From positions 12,692,568 to 12,756,567 of the forward strand of contig CM020618.1 of NCBI GenBank assembly GCA_009829735.1: 64,000 nt of DNA, written 5' to 3'. Position 1 is the first letter of the stretch. Each line of letters begins with the position of its first letter. Below, one piece after another: positions 17,925 through 28,772 of the stretch. The position numbers and the translations under genes are program-made. A model generated the notes under the pieces. It saw only the letters and a list, made by a program, of their open reading frames with translations, was not told the origin of the DNA and did not search any database. The stretch is from Pyropia yezoensis. Lineage: Eukaryota; Rhodophyta; Bangiophyceae; Bangiales; Bangiaceae.

Positions 17925-20478
17925 CTGGGTAGCGCGTAGGTGAGGCCGATGATAGTGGCAAGAGCTAAGGACCATTTAAGCTCGGCGTGTGCCGCTACCG
18001 CAGAATACATACTGTTGCAGCAGAAGATCTCTCGACGAGAGGTGTAAGGATAGTTCCCAGCGCGTCCCCCACAGTCACAACAACGTCTTCCAGAACGCCT
18101 ACGCCTCTGCCACGCACGACACCGGCCGATCGGGTTCGATTGCACGCAAGATCACCGGCGTCGTAGGGCGCGCGTGGGGCACTGTCACTCCCCCCATCCC
18201 GGCGGCAGTCATGGCCATTCCCCGCCACCCCCAACCCCCGCTGGTCCGGGGGGCGCTGGTCCGGGGGGGAGGCTGACCCACTGTTTTTGCTTCAGCCACA
18301 AGATGGGCCACAGCATTGCCGTTCCGCACCCCCCCACGTGCATTCGCGAAGGACGTCCGACGCACGGTATGGCCGCCACTGCTCGACTGTTGACGGACAG
18401 CTTGGCGACGTCGGGAGTACTCCACCCCCAGGCCTAGGCGGGGGGGGCACAGCCGCGCTATACGTATACCCACAGACACCTGCAACGATAGAGGTGCATC
18501 GCTACATGCCTCTTGCGCACAACGGCGCAACACCAATTTGTCGCCTCATCAATCTTGCCTTACGCGTCGCTTTTTCCGTTCTCCCGCTCACTTGCAGACC
18601 GCCACAGTCACAGCCTGCAGATCGGACGTCGCGTTCCATTCTTCCCGAGCCCATTGGGAGACAGCCCGCCACCCTCTCAGGGCCAGGTCGCACGAGGGGC
18701 TTCCTGCCGCACTGCCTTCAGCAGCAGTATGAGAAGCGTCAGAAGTGTACCTGGGGGCTGACCCACCCGCAGAAGGAACACTACGGCAGCACTCGCTGAA
18801 GGGCGACCGGTGCGTCTGCCGGCCGCCAGCGCTTCAGACGGGCGTCAGAGCGATTACCAGGATGAGTTACACAGCAACTACAGGGCATGTCATGCCGCTG
18901 ACTGTGACTTACCACACGAGATATTAATTTCTTATCCCTGAGAACTCGCGTTTGCCAATCACGTGAGACGTGACCGCCGTATCGGCTCATCGAAGCGCAT
19001 GGTTCCCCACGAGATTGGCATGAAGTATGCTCAGATTGTACTTCTTAAAAGAACTCTCGCAGCTTGAGCACGCGGTGGCACTGCCGATGGCACGAATACC
19101 GACCTCCTCTTCGGCATCATCGAGTATGCTCAGCTACCAGGCAGTCTCTGCCTCTGCCATCGCTGCGAGAGCGAAACTTCATTTTAGACCGGTGACTGTC
19201 GGCGGCGCGGACGACTGCGAATACCGCTCCGCCGCCTTTCCGCTTGGCTCCTTGAATAACGCACTCACATAACGCACTCACAGCGAGCCAAGCGTGAAGC
19301 AACACTCCAGCGCTGGACAGAAGCCGGCGGTGGAAGAGCCCCGCCGTTGCCGTTGGCCCAAGCACTACCACCGCAGCCACACGCGTCAAGCAGCTACGTC
19401 CACCGGGCAGTGACTTTACCACAAGCGTGTCTGCCGAGCACCCCTGCTCTGTGGGCAACGTCGGTGGCGTTCTGAATCGCGGCTGTTGGGACTGAGCGGG
19501 AGCAGGCCCAAGTAGGTGGGCTTGCCCCGGCATTCCCAGGGGCACGTAGCGGTGGACCCACAGTGGACCGCTGCTGACACGTGCAGCAGGATGCGGAGAG
19601 GACGTGGGCCGCCGGCAGGCTGTGTGCCGCCGGCTGGGACGGTGCCCCCCTGTACGGGAGGGACTGTACCCACTGTGTGTGGGTATGACGTACGGGCGAA
19701 TTGGAGCCGGGCGACCGGCGGCTAGTGCACACCGCACACGTCACCGAGGGGAGGGTGAGGGTGCGGGGAGTGCGCGGGAGTGCTGCCCACAGGCAGGCGT
19801 TCCCGCTAGGAGAGGACGGCTGCACGGGCAATACGCCCGAGCGGCAAGGCCGTCGGCAAACAGGCCGAGGCGGCAAGGCGACCGGCGGCTGGCCCGGGGG
19901 CAGGACCGCCGGGCAGCACGCCCGGGGAGGCGCAAGGCCCACTGCGTGCTGGGCGGGCGCCTCCGAGAGGGTCGATAAGGACGGGCCTCGTGGGCTAGCC
20001 ACGGGCGTCCCAGCGAAACGAGGAACTTTGCTTGTGGACGACCGGTCTGTGTGCACCGGTGTCGGGGCGGGTGCGGGAGAGCGCGACGGCACGCCCGCAT
20101 GTGGTCAGGGACCCTCTTCCCCCTTTGTCTACAACAGCGGCCAACGCAAAGGAGCTGTGGGAAGGACACCTTCCGATGCCGCTGCTCGCAGCCGCCACGC
20201 CCTTCGAGTTGACGGGGTTGGGGATGCGCGGCGGAATCTAGGTCGCAAGTTGCTTGCTTGCGCATCCGACGACAAGCACCGAAGCGGGGCGACTTTGCGT
20301 TGACGACTTTGGGTTTCTGGTTGGGACGGGAGAGACGGAGAGTAGAGGAGGGACGATGAGATTCACAAGGAGAGAATTTTGTAGCACTATGCGCCGTCTC
20401 GCGCACCAAGGCGCGAATCGACTCCAACGCTCACTCCCTCAAGCACACAAAGCACCCCGCACAAACTCTAAACGACTC

Positions 20479-21276
20479 TCAAAGCGCAGGGTGCTTGTAA
20501 GCGTCCCCATAGTTCACAAGGACCTCCTCACCTGCGGCAATGGTCTGCGTCACATACACGTACGACAAGCCGGGCACGACGAGCTGCGACGACGCCGACA
20601 CAGGGTCGTGAGTCTGGTAGAAGCGAGCGTTGCTCAGGTAGTGAGGGCGGTGGTCATTAACAAATCCCGCAGCACAGAAGGAGGCGGGGACAACCCAACA
20701 CGAGCGACTGCTAGGTGACCGCGTCGCAAACGACGTCTTTGTCGCGAGCTCCGTTGCAACGAAGAAGTGGTCAAAGCGCGCCCGCCGCTGCGACCAGAAG
20801 CAGCGATCCATCCGGAGCTCCAACGACTTCTTCTGCCACACAGTTGCAGTACAGCGCAGCGCCCGAGGGAGACTGCTGGGCCCATAAATGACGCTGTCGG
20901 CGCTAGGGGAGCTCGCCGCCGCGTCGAGGTCCTTGTACATGAGCTGTCCGAAGAAAGGCAGGATACGCTCCCCCTCAAGCAGAGGCCGCGCCGCAAACAC
21001 CCCTCGACCATGAACAGTGGACGGCGCTATAAACGTGCCGCATGCGGCAGCGTCCGCCGCCAGCATGTCGTCCTTGTTAGCAGCGTGCAGGAGGACTTCC
21101 AGCTCTGCCTGGGTCCAGTGGTGGACAGGAACACAGTCCAGCGGCCATCCACCGCTCGCCGCGACCATCTTCGGCAGCGTCATGAGCTCTGCGACAACCG
21201 GGGCAGAAAGGCAAGTGTATGCCGGAAGCCTCCGCGGGGGAGCCCACCCGAGGCCCGCCCGCGCTGGGCGGAACAT
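20479..21276 (-). CDS. SET-domain protein, copy 2
   Basis: The predicted 265-residue product is the same as that at 15944-16741, including the HGRGVFAARP, NDHRPHYLSNARF and VLVNYGDAY motifs. It is very probably the same gene present twice because of the unresolved contig overlap around the gap. If so, the genome has one copy and the correct right-hand context is this one, leading into 21.3 kb and beyond. Confidence 0.75.
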   Translation of the reverse strand: MFRPARAGLGWAPPRRLPAYTCLSAPVVAELMTLPKMVAASGGWPLDCVPVHHWTQAELEVLLHAANKDDMLAADAAACGTFIAPSTVHGRGVFAARPLLEGERILPFFGQLMYKDLDAAASSPSADSVIYGPSSLPRALRCTATVWQKKSLELRMDRCFWSQRRARFDHFFVATELATKTSFATRSPSSRSCWVVPASFCAAGFVNDHRPHYLSNARFYQTHDPVSASSQLVVPGLSYVYVTQTIAAGEEVLVNYGDAYKHPAL

Positions 21277-21354
21277 GCTTGAGCGTCAGAGAATGGGGGA
21301 GGGGAACAGGGGAGATGCGCTTACAACAAATTGGAGTAGTGAGACGGGAGGGGG

Positions 21355-24041
21355 GAGCCAGGCAGTGATGAAGAAGTGTGGTGTGAAGCGGGTGTGCAGA
21401 AGGTCGCTGTGGAGCGGGTGTGCAGAAAGTCGGGGGTCGCGGAAAGATCGAGAGGAGCCCAGCGTGACAACAATCGGGCGGAAGCCAAACTCCTGACCAC
21501 AATTGATGGATGCTGTTACCTGGGTCATATGCTGTTCTGTCTCCCTGCCCCTTCTGCGTCGCTCTCCACGCCCTTCAGGGCACAGGCTGACTGCCACGAA
21601 CTTAGCATTTGTATGGCGTCCTCATAACGTCGCACTGTTCTCCCCACCCCTTTCTGTCGTGTGTCACCTGCCACCCCTGTGCATCTGGAGGTTCCAAGTG
21701 TGATGCTTTGTCAAAACCGAATGCTGCAGGAAGTGCCCGTGGTGACGGCGGAGGCAGTGGCGGCGACAGAGGCGGTGGTAGTGGCGGAGGCGGCGGCGGA
21801 GGCGGTGGCGGCCGCGGCAGCCGTCCCAGCGTGCTGCACTGCACACACGCCCCAGTGCCGCTGGCGCCTCCGCCGCCCTCTGGATGCCGACGGCTTCCCT
21901 GGACAGCCTTAAATGCCCTGAGCTTGGCAAGAGGGGTCCACACCAATTCGGCGCCCAAAGAGGCACTGTCCCGCGGGTCCGCCTGACGCAGCAGTGGGTT
22001 GGGCGCCCGCGTGGAAGAGCAGAATTGCCGCCTTGGGCATGCAGGCGCGGGGAGAAGGGGCGCGATGAGGGGGGGGCGGAATGCCATAGATCCATTCTCC
22101 TCTGGTGTGGCGCACGCAGGCCAATCTCGCGCCAGTATGCGTCTGTTGGGCTGAGAGGGGCGCGCCGGTCGCTGGCTCTACTGTGGAACGGACGGCAGTA
22201 TTTACAGCACTATGGCAGTAACCTTCGGATGGTGGCTGCGTTGCTGAGACGAGCTCGTGTGCATCAGAAGCATTCATATCTGACAAATTGAGGCACTCAG
22301 ACATAGCCTACGTGTCGGAACGGTACGGCCGCCTGTCGATCCGTAAACGCGGTGGCGTGTCCGGCGAGGCTAGCTTCATGGGTGGCAGCTGAAATGGCGC
22401 TCCTGAAATGAGCTGCAAAGCCGGGCCACGCACAGAAATCCAGCACCGACCCTGTCTGTCATTCGTCACGGTCCTTGAGCGTTGTTCGACGCAACGTACC
22501 AGGTCGCTCGAAGCTGCGTGCACTCTGCCGCTAGTCCCTTGCTGTTCACTTGCTCAGCATCCATTTTTTGGCGAACTCGCCTGTGCTGTGGCGCACCTGC
22601 GCGTGCTCGGGGAGGTCGCATGTCGCCTCCACCGAGGCCCGTCCGGAGCTCGTGACGGTCCTCTCTTGAAAATTAGGCAGCTCATCATGACCTGCCGAAT
22701 CGTCAAGGGGGCTCATAATGAGCGCGTATCGCACTCTGGAGGTCGTTGCCGAAAAAAGCATTGTGCCTTGCAGGCCACTCATCCTCCCGGAGAGTTCTTC
22801 TGGTCAACGGTCGCTGCATACAGCGCCCGGGGCGGGTGGCAGAGTCTGACGGAGCCGGGGCGCCGCACAATTCCTTCACGCCGCAAGAAAGGCGACCTAC
22901 CTCTCGAGTGCCCGGAGCCCTCTCACGAGCTTCCCCCCAACGACCGCCTTAGCCACTCCTCTCCAACGGGTCTCGACAGGTTCGACGACCGCCACTGCCG
23001 CCGCCGCCGCCGGGATACCTGCCGTATGGACCCAGAACACGGGCGCACCGCCACCCGTTGTGACCACCCCGGCGGCCTCGTAGCTGCGCCCATCGGTACC
23101 CACTGTCCCAACTTCTTCTTCGTATGTAGCCTCTTTACAGTCCTCCAGCGCAGCTGCTCCCACAGGCATTCTCCCCGCAGCACGGCGTGGCCCGCGAGCC
23201 GGCGGACGCCTACTGCGGGCGCGCCGCCATGCTGCTCAGTTCCTTGCCATCTCTGTGCGTACCCACCTGGATGGCGTGCCGCTTCTGTTGGACAACTCTG
23301 GAGGACGGAGGGGAAGATGCAGGAGCCACAGGGCTGTCACTGGTCTCCCCAGACGAGTGCGCCTGCCGCAGGGAGAAGTGCTCGGGAGGGTGCCGCCCGG
23401 CACACCCCGCATCTGTCCTCTGTGCCGTGGCGGCATGAAGTGCTTCACGCCGAATTGGTGCGATCGCGTGGATAGACAATCCCGGTTGTTCACACTTCGG
23501 CACTGTATGTTCGTGCCGATTCGAACAGAACTTTGCAGGTTCTCGCGCTGCCATCCTAGGATGGAGTGGCCCACTTCGGTGAAGACCGGAGTGTCGCACG
23601 CACCTCCGTCACAACCAGCTGCTCCGTACACATACTGCCGGAAATCACATGTGCTTTAACTCTTTACACGCCGGACGAGCGCAATGAGAGCAACAGTGTG
23701 GCTCGTACGCCCCACCCTGTGCGCTGAAGCCGGACGGCTGTGATAAACGTCGACGTCCAAGCGCTGCGAGGTCTCAGAAGAAGATTGATGGACAGAAGAC
23801 AAGAAGGTCAAACTGCGCAGCCTTTCTAAAATAATATAGCGTACTAACCAGAGGCACAAGAGATGCGCTCGCAACGAGAAACGTATAAACATTCTATCGC
23901 GCTCGCCACAGACCAACACGCCATGGCATGAAGGAAGATGAGCTAAGCCCTGCATACGACCAATCTCATCAGACCAACACACGGCGACACACAAGCACAG
24001 CCGAAGCCGTTGTGGCCACCAGCGCCGCAAGAGCTCTTCAA
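21355..24041. other. No gene recognised; microsatellite and one hairpin
   Basis: There is a GGC/GGA-rich microsatellite at about 21735-21820. The direct repeat GCGGGTGTGCAGAA lies near 21387 and 21415. An imperfect hairpin TTCGGCAC...GTGCCGAT lies at 23496-23520. Long ORFs (for example a 355-codon plus-strand frame from 22408) show no family motif and overlap equally long frames, so none is called. Confidence 0.5.
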
Positions 24042-24542
24042 CTACTGCTGAAAACCCTGAGCGGGAGCTTCATCGTCATCAGGACGCGTCTGCGCATCGC
24101 CTGCGGCTTCGACAGCTGCCAGAGCATCACAGGCTGGCATGTTCAGTCCGCTGTCACCGCCACCGCCGCTGGCGTCCGCGTCCGTGCCTCCGCTCTCGGG
24201 CATGTCCATGGCCATCGGAGCCCCAACAATCTGCTCCGTGTCGGACTCCTCCTCCAATGACACCCCTCGGCTAAGAGTCACCTGCATACGCAGTGCAAGC
24301 CGAGATACTCTCTGGACCCGCACTCGACTGGCCTTGAACGCGCGTACCACTCTTGACCGCCATTCGCGCGCCCGAACACAGACAAGTACAAAACCCTCAC
24401 GCAGAGTGCCCCTACGGCTCGCCATCATCGGGGTCTCCACTCGAGGGATGTACCCCGCTTTGAAGCCTCTGTTGCGGCGCCTCGCGCGGACGCACTCCCC
24501 CGGCAGGAAACGCCCGCTCCACCACTCATGCGTGACCGACAT
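24042..24542 (-). CDS. Uncharacterised 166-residue ORF
   Basis: From the methionine at 24542 the frame encodes a basic N-terminal half (many Arg, about residues 1-95) followed by an acidic, Gly/Asp-rich tail. The frame extends further upstream as Pro/Leu-rich sequence that looks non-coding, hence this start. No known domain is recognised. It lies between two TTCGGCAC-type hairpins and beside the Ulp1-bearing unit, so it may be an accessory gene of that element, or a chance ORF. Confidence 0.3.
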   Translation of the reverse strand: MSVTHEWWSGRFLPGECVRARRRNRGFKAGYIPRVETPMMASRRGTLREGFVLVCVRAREWRSRVVRAFKASRVRVQRVSRLALRMQVTLSRGVSLEEESDTEQIVGAPMAMDMPESGGTDADASGGGGDSGLNMPACDALAAVEAAGDAQTRPDDDEAPAQGFQQ

Positions 24543-26597
24543 TGCACGGGGAGTTTTTCCAGGGGGAGGGGTACGGGAAGGATGTCGCCCAAGTGGGGCG
24601 GAGCACGAAGGAAGTAAGCGCGTCCAAGCGACAGGGAGGAGGTCGTCACCAAGGGGTGGGAGATGAAAGAGGGGAACGGGGCCCAGCCTTGGAGGGGGCG
24701 GGCGACCAAGTAGCGCGGGAGCACGTGACCGACCCCGAAGGAGGCGGGAGTCCCAGTGGAGGGGGAGCGCGCGACCCAGCGGAGGGGGGCCGGGCGACAA
24801 GGGGCTCGAACGATGGTCGAACGAGGGTTGCAGAGAGAAACGAAGCGCGTGGCCACATGCAGGTCCGTGGCGTCCTGGAAACCCCAGTGAAGTGCTTGAG
24901 TCGGGAAAGAGCGAGGACCACTGCGTGCCCAGGTCTCGAACTCCCCCCTACGGAAGTGGCGGGGGGGGCGTGGGAAGTACGGGAGGTAGTCGCGGAGGCT
25001 CCGCTGTATGGGTTGCCGCCCGCAGTAGTGGCCACCCCAGGTGCGGCAGATGCACACCTCCCGTACCCCCTCGTATCTCTACGTGGTCGCGCGGCCGGAT
25101 TACCGCCAAGGGTTGCGACGTATGGAGGGCGGATGCGACCCCTATGGCGGGATGCCTGTCCAACTCCCGGCCGCTGCGGCTGCCCGCCTTTTTATGCCCC
25201 TCTGCGCGGGCCGCCTTGGTGGGCAGCGGCAACGGCCTAGGCGCTGGCTAACCACAGCTTATTTCGGGACCCCTCGGCCGGTTTCGCATCTACGTCCTCG
25301 ACAATTTCGGCACGATACGATTCCTGCCGATGTACTTTCTACCCCACAGCGGAAGTCGATTTGCTGACACTTCGGCATAATACGATTGTGCCGATTCAAG
25401 CACTAGTGTTCCACGTCAAGGATGCGACCTCACTCAAGTCACAAAGCACAGCCGGCGCCCACTCACGCGACTTCCAGGACACTTCTGCGCTGAACGCCCA
25501 AGAGAACGAGTTTTTAAAAGGGGTACACAGGAGCGGATGTCGATGAAGTGTACGTGAACGAGTACAACCGTAATTGCCCTCTCAGCTGCTACGAGCACGC
25601 CGAAGCACTCTTTTCCTCCACATGGGAAACCGCGTCACCCCCCCACCCACACGCGGCGACATGAAGCGCTCGTGCCGGGAGAAGGGCGGGAATGCGAACC
25701 GGTGCAGTGTCGTCTGACCGCGCAACGCCGTGGTTTGCATGTCCTTCAAGAAAAGTAGAGGGAGGACGGCGACCAGTCTGGGTAGCGCCGGTGCCGCCGA
25801 ACAGGGGAGGCAGGACACCAAGAAGACACGAAAGTCAAAAACTGGCCGCCAGCGCGGCGCCAATTGCAGTCAGTCCGGCATCCTCTGACCAGGAAGCGTC
25901 CAATGTTAGTGAGTCGCGGCAGGGCTCGGACGCCTGCGGCGACGGCGCCGCCGCCGGGCTCCCAAACGGCGGCGGAAGGCGATAGGGTCAAACGGCGGAT
26001 GCGGTACGCCTCCTTGCACCGGCCCCAGGGGACGGTTAGGTACCCCTTTTCCCGCACCGTGAGCGCGCCGCACGATAGGCACGCCACTACCACCGCCCCC
26101 GCCGCCCACGCGTCCTTCGCAGCATCTACAGCGTCTCCAGCGGGGTGAAGAGCGATGAAGTACAGTCGCTGCACCCGTGTGCGCCGCCCAGCTCCGGCGG
26201 CATGTGCGCGCGTCACACAAGGGGCACGCCACGGAACGTCGCCGACGCCGCTCGTAGTCTCGCGCGCCACAACCGCCGCCTCTGCCGACGCTGCCACCGC
26301 CACCGCCACAACCGCCGCTTTCGCTGCCGCCACCGCCGGCCGGCCGCCGCCACCGCCGGCGCTGTCTCTGCGGCCGCCTCCTTGGACTGCCTCGGTGCGG
26401 CAGCCAGCACCACCGCGGCCCCTGCGGGCTCCCGGGCGACGGTGGCTCCGAGAACCCGCGCGCGTTACGTCAGGGGGCCTGTGGTCCTCGTCCTGGACCA
26501 TAAGCAGCACGCACTCGTATGTGCGGCCAGTCCGTCTCAGCAACACGCTCTTGTATTCACTACCAGAAGAAGCGCAGTAAAAGGAGAGGACTCACTC

Positions 26598-28769
26598 TCA
26601 CCCGCCGAGCAGGTGCTTGCTGAGAATTTGAGCAGCGATGCGGCGCCGGTAGTACTTCCCCCTCAAGGGCGATAAGTCGAGGACAGACATGTCCGTGGCA
26701 AGCAGCTCCATACACATACACACAAAGACGCCGCAGTCGTCGCCGTTCGGCTGCTGAATGCAGGTCCGCTCCTCCACTACGATCGTCTGGGCAGGGAGAC
26801 CCTTCGTGCTCGCCTCGTCGGCGACCCACTTGGCAACGTTGTTTCCGACGGCGAGGCTGCTCCCAAGCGAGTCATACACTCCCACTACACCTTTGCTCCA
26901 TTCCACCACGCACAACACCCAGTGGTTGTTACCCACGTTGACAGGTATGAACACAGTCTCGCAGTCCAGCACGTTCCGGTTCGAAGTCCACCGCCGTACC
27001 GCAGCGTACTGGTACCTCCCATGCTGGTTCATCAACGAGTAGAAGTACGAGTTAAAAAAGTAGAACCGCCCTGGAGCGCCAGCACCCCCAGTCCCCGCAC
27101 CAGGTCCACAACGATGATAACGTAGCAGCTCCACAAATGCGTTCATCACCTGGTCTGTCAGCCACTCCCCCGGCAGGATACGTCGGAAGTCGCCACGCTT
27201 CAGAGGGACGCGACCAACTCTCAAAATAAAGTCGTCCTCTCCAGCTCCTGAGGCACCGCGCGACCTCGGGCGAAGGTTCCTGCGTCTTGCTTGCACAGAA
27301 GACCCAGCGACGACAGCACTCGTCGCTTCGACCGCCTTGAGCGTCAGTGCAGAGTGAAACTCCGCGGGGTCCACGAAAACGCAGGAGGCGCTTGGCGCGG
27401 CTCCGTCCGCGACGCTCTCAATCATGCTGAGGGGAACGCTCCACTCATCGGCAGTCAGCGGACCAGCTGCTTTCGCCGCCTGCCTTTCCGCCTCTTGTGG
27501 AGCAGAGAGCAAGAACTGCAGGGGATCCTCTTCATCGCCAGTATCTGGGTTTGGCGGAGGCGTGCCGGCCGGGCTTGGTGTGCTCAAGAAGAGCGGGGGT
27601 GTACCTGCTTCAGCGCCGAGGACGCCGACAAGGGGTGCAATAACAGCTTGGGCTCCAACGTCGGCGTCCGGCGCCTCGACGACGTCGGCGTGCGCAGTGT
27701 CCAACAAGCGCCACTCCTGCATGACGCCAAAATCGTCAGCGTCCACTGGCTCCTCGTCGGAGCTTGGGTCTCCACCAGAGTCCGCGGCATCGTCGTCCCC
27801 CGATGTTGTTCCAGCTTCCTCGGCGGCATCACTCGCCACGCTGCCCGAGTTTGCCTCTCCACTCTCGTGTGCCAATTCCGCCGCATCGCGGATGACGAAG
27901 AACGTGGAGAAGAGATGAGAAGCCGCCCAAAGTAAAGCGGTTTTCGAATCCTCTCGGGTCCGACCACCCTCTTCCTCACCGTTGGGCAATGGGGGAGGCA
28001 GTGGCGGCCCGTTCTCGGTCGCGGCAGCAAACGTGCGGTACTGCTCCCGCTCTCGCGCCGACAGTGGCGTAGCGCCGCTGACTGCAGCCCGCACTCGACG
28101 TCGGATGACGGCCCGGACTACGGCGTTCCGCACGGCGCAAGCGAAGGTAATGGGCATGGGGGCACGCGGGCAATTTTGCCCTGGCCGACGCATAGCCACA
28201 ATGTGATCGGCTAGCACCGACAACACCTGCCCGTCGCATAGCACGCAAGAGAACGACCCGCCCCCCGCCTCATCTTCACCGCAGCGAATGCAGGTAAAAG
28301 TCAAGTCAGGGACAATCAGCGTGTCAGGGTACTCGCCGCACGCCCCTGACAGACCTTGTCGCGCTAGACCAAACTCACCTTCCTCGTACGCCGCAGAATT
28401 GCGCAGAGTGCTGGTCCACAACTCGGCCGCTGGAGGCATTGTGGTCCGCCCGATGACGCACGTTTCCAGGATAGCGTCCAGATACACTCGGGTGTACACC
28501 GTCCGGGGCTCGTACACAAACAAGGCGTCCTCCGCGCCATCGTAGCCAACAGGGTGGCCGTCACCGCGGATCCAGTCTGCCACAGTGATGAGCATTCTGC
28601 CGCTCACTGTGTACAGTTCCGCCTGCCGCTGCGACAATGCCGCCTGACCACGCGCGGCGTTACAGGAGAAGCATATCTCCTCGACGAAGACGCCTTCCAG
28701 CATTCGTGGAAAAATTCCTGCCTCACGCTGGAGGTCACACTCCGTGTGGTACGTCGTGCACATAGCCAC
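26598..28769 (-). CDS. Cysteine-cluster protein with C-terminal Ulp1-type (C48) protease
   Basis: The ORF has 723 codons, the listed start being a GTG that directly follows, in the same frame, a TGA ending the upstream SWIM ORF. The N-terminal third has paired cysteines (EICFSC around residue 33, FTCIRCGE around 172, FSCVLCDG around 186), like the CxC clusters of KDZ transposases. A long acidic, disordered middle follows. The C-terminal ~190 residues form a Ulp1/SENP peptidase domain with its catalytic set intact: H616 in NNHWVLCVV, D633 in GVYDSLG, Q673 and C679 in QPNGDDCGVFV. Such enzymes remove SUMO or related modifiers. Expression as one protein with the upstream ORF would need readthrough of the TGA; otherwise this half may be a relic. 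Confidence 0.75.
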   Translation of the reverse strand: MAMCTTYHTECDLQREAGIFPRMLEGVFVEEICFSCNAARGQAALSQRQAELYTVSGRMLITVADWIRGDGHPVGYDGAEDALFVYEPRTVYTRVYLDAILETCVIGRTTMPPAAELWTSTLRNSAAYEEGEFGLARQGLSGACGEYPDTLIVPDLTFTCIRCGEDEAGGGSFSCVLCDGQVLSVLADHIVAMRRPGQNCPRAPMPITFACAVRNAVVRAVIRRRVRAAVSGATPLSAREREQYRTFAAATENGPPLPPPLPNGEEEGGRTREDSKTALLWAASHLFSTFFVIRDAAELAHESGEANSGSVASDAAEEAGTTSGDDDAADSGGDPSSDEEPVDADDFGVMQEWRLLDTAHADVVEAPDADVGAQAVIAPLVGVLGAEAGTPPLFLSTPSPAGTPPPNPDTGDEEDPLQFLLSAPQEAERQAAKAAGPLTADEWSVPLSMIESVADGAAPSASCVFVDPAEFHSALTLKAVEATSAVVAGSSVQARRRNLRPRSRGASGAGEDDFILRVGRVPLKRGDFRRILPGEWLTDQVMNAFVELLRYHRCGPGAGTGGAGAPGRFYFFNSYFYSLMNQHGRYQYAAVRRWTSNRNVLDCETVFIPVNVGNNHWVLCVVEWSKGVVGVYDSLGSSLAVGNNVAKWVADEASTKGLPAQTIVVEERTCIQQPNGDDCGVFVCMCMELLATDMSVLDLSPLRGKYYRRRIAAQILSKHLLGG

Positions 28770-28772
28770 TTC

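Larger units (their letters stand above)
17320..21354. repeat. Copy 2 of the ~4.04 kb block
   Basis: This block matches 12779-16819 with about ten single-base indels in homopolymers (for example near 17369, 17597, 19482, 19899, 20023, 20058, 20097, 20378, 21310 and 21340). It continues into unique sequence after about 21354. Confidence 0.93.

Noticed and set aside
22408..23475. 355-codon plus-strand ORF
   Set aside because: No domain, Cys/Arg/Pro-rich shadow-like composition, and equally long frames overlap it on the other strand.
25746..26546. 266-codon minus-strand ORF downstream of the Ulp1 gene
   Set aside because: Ala/Arg/Gly-rich with one CxxC only; overlapping plus-strand frames are as long and no family resemblance is seen.
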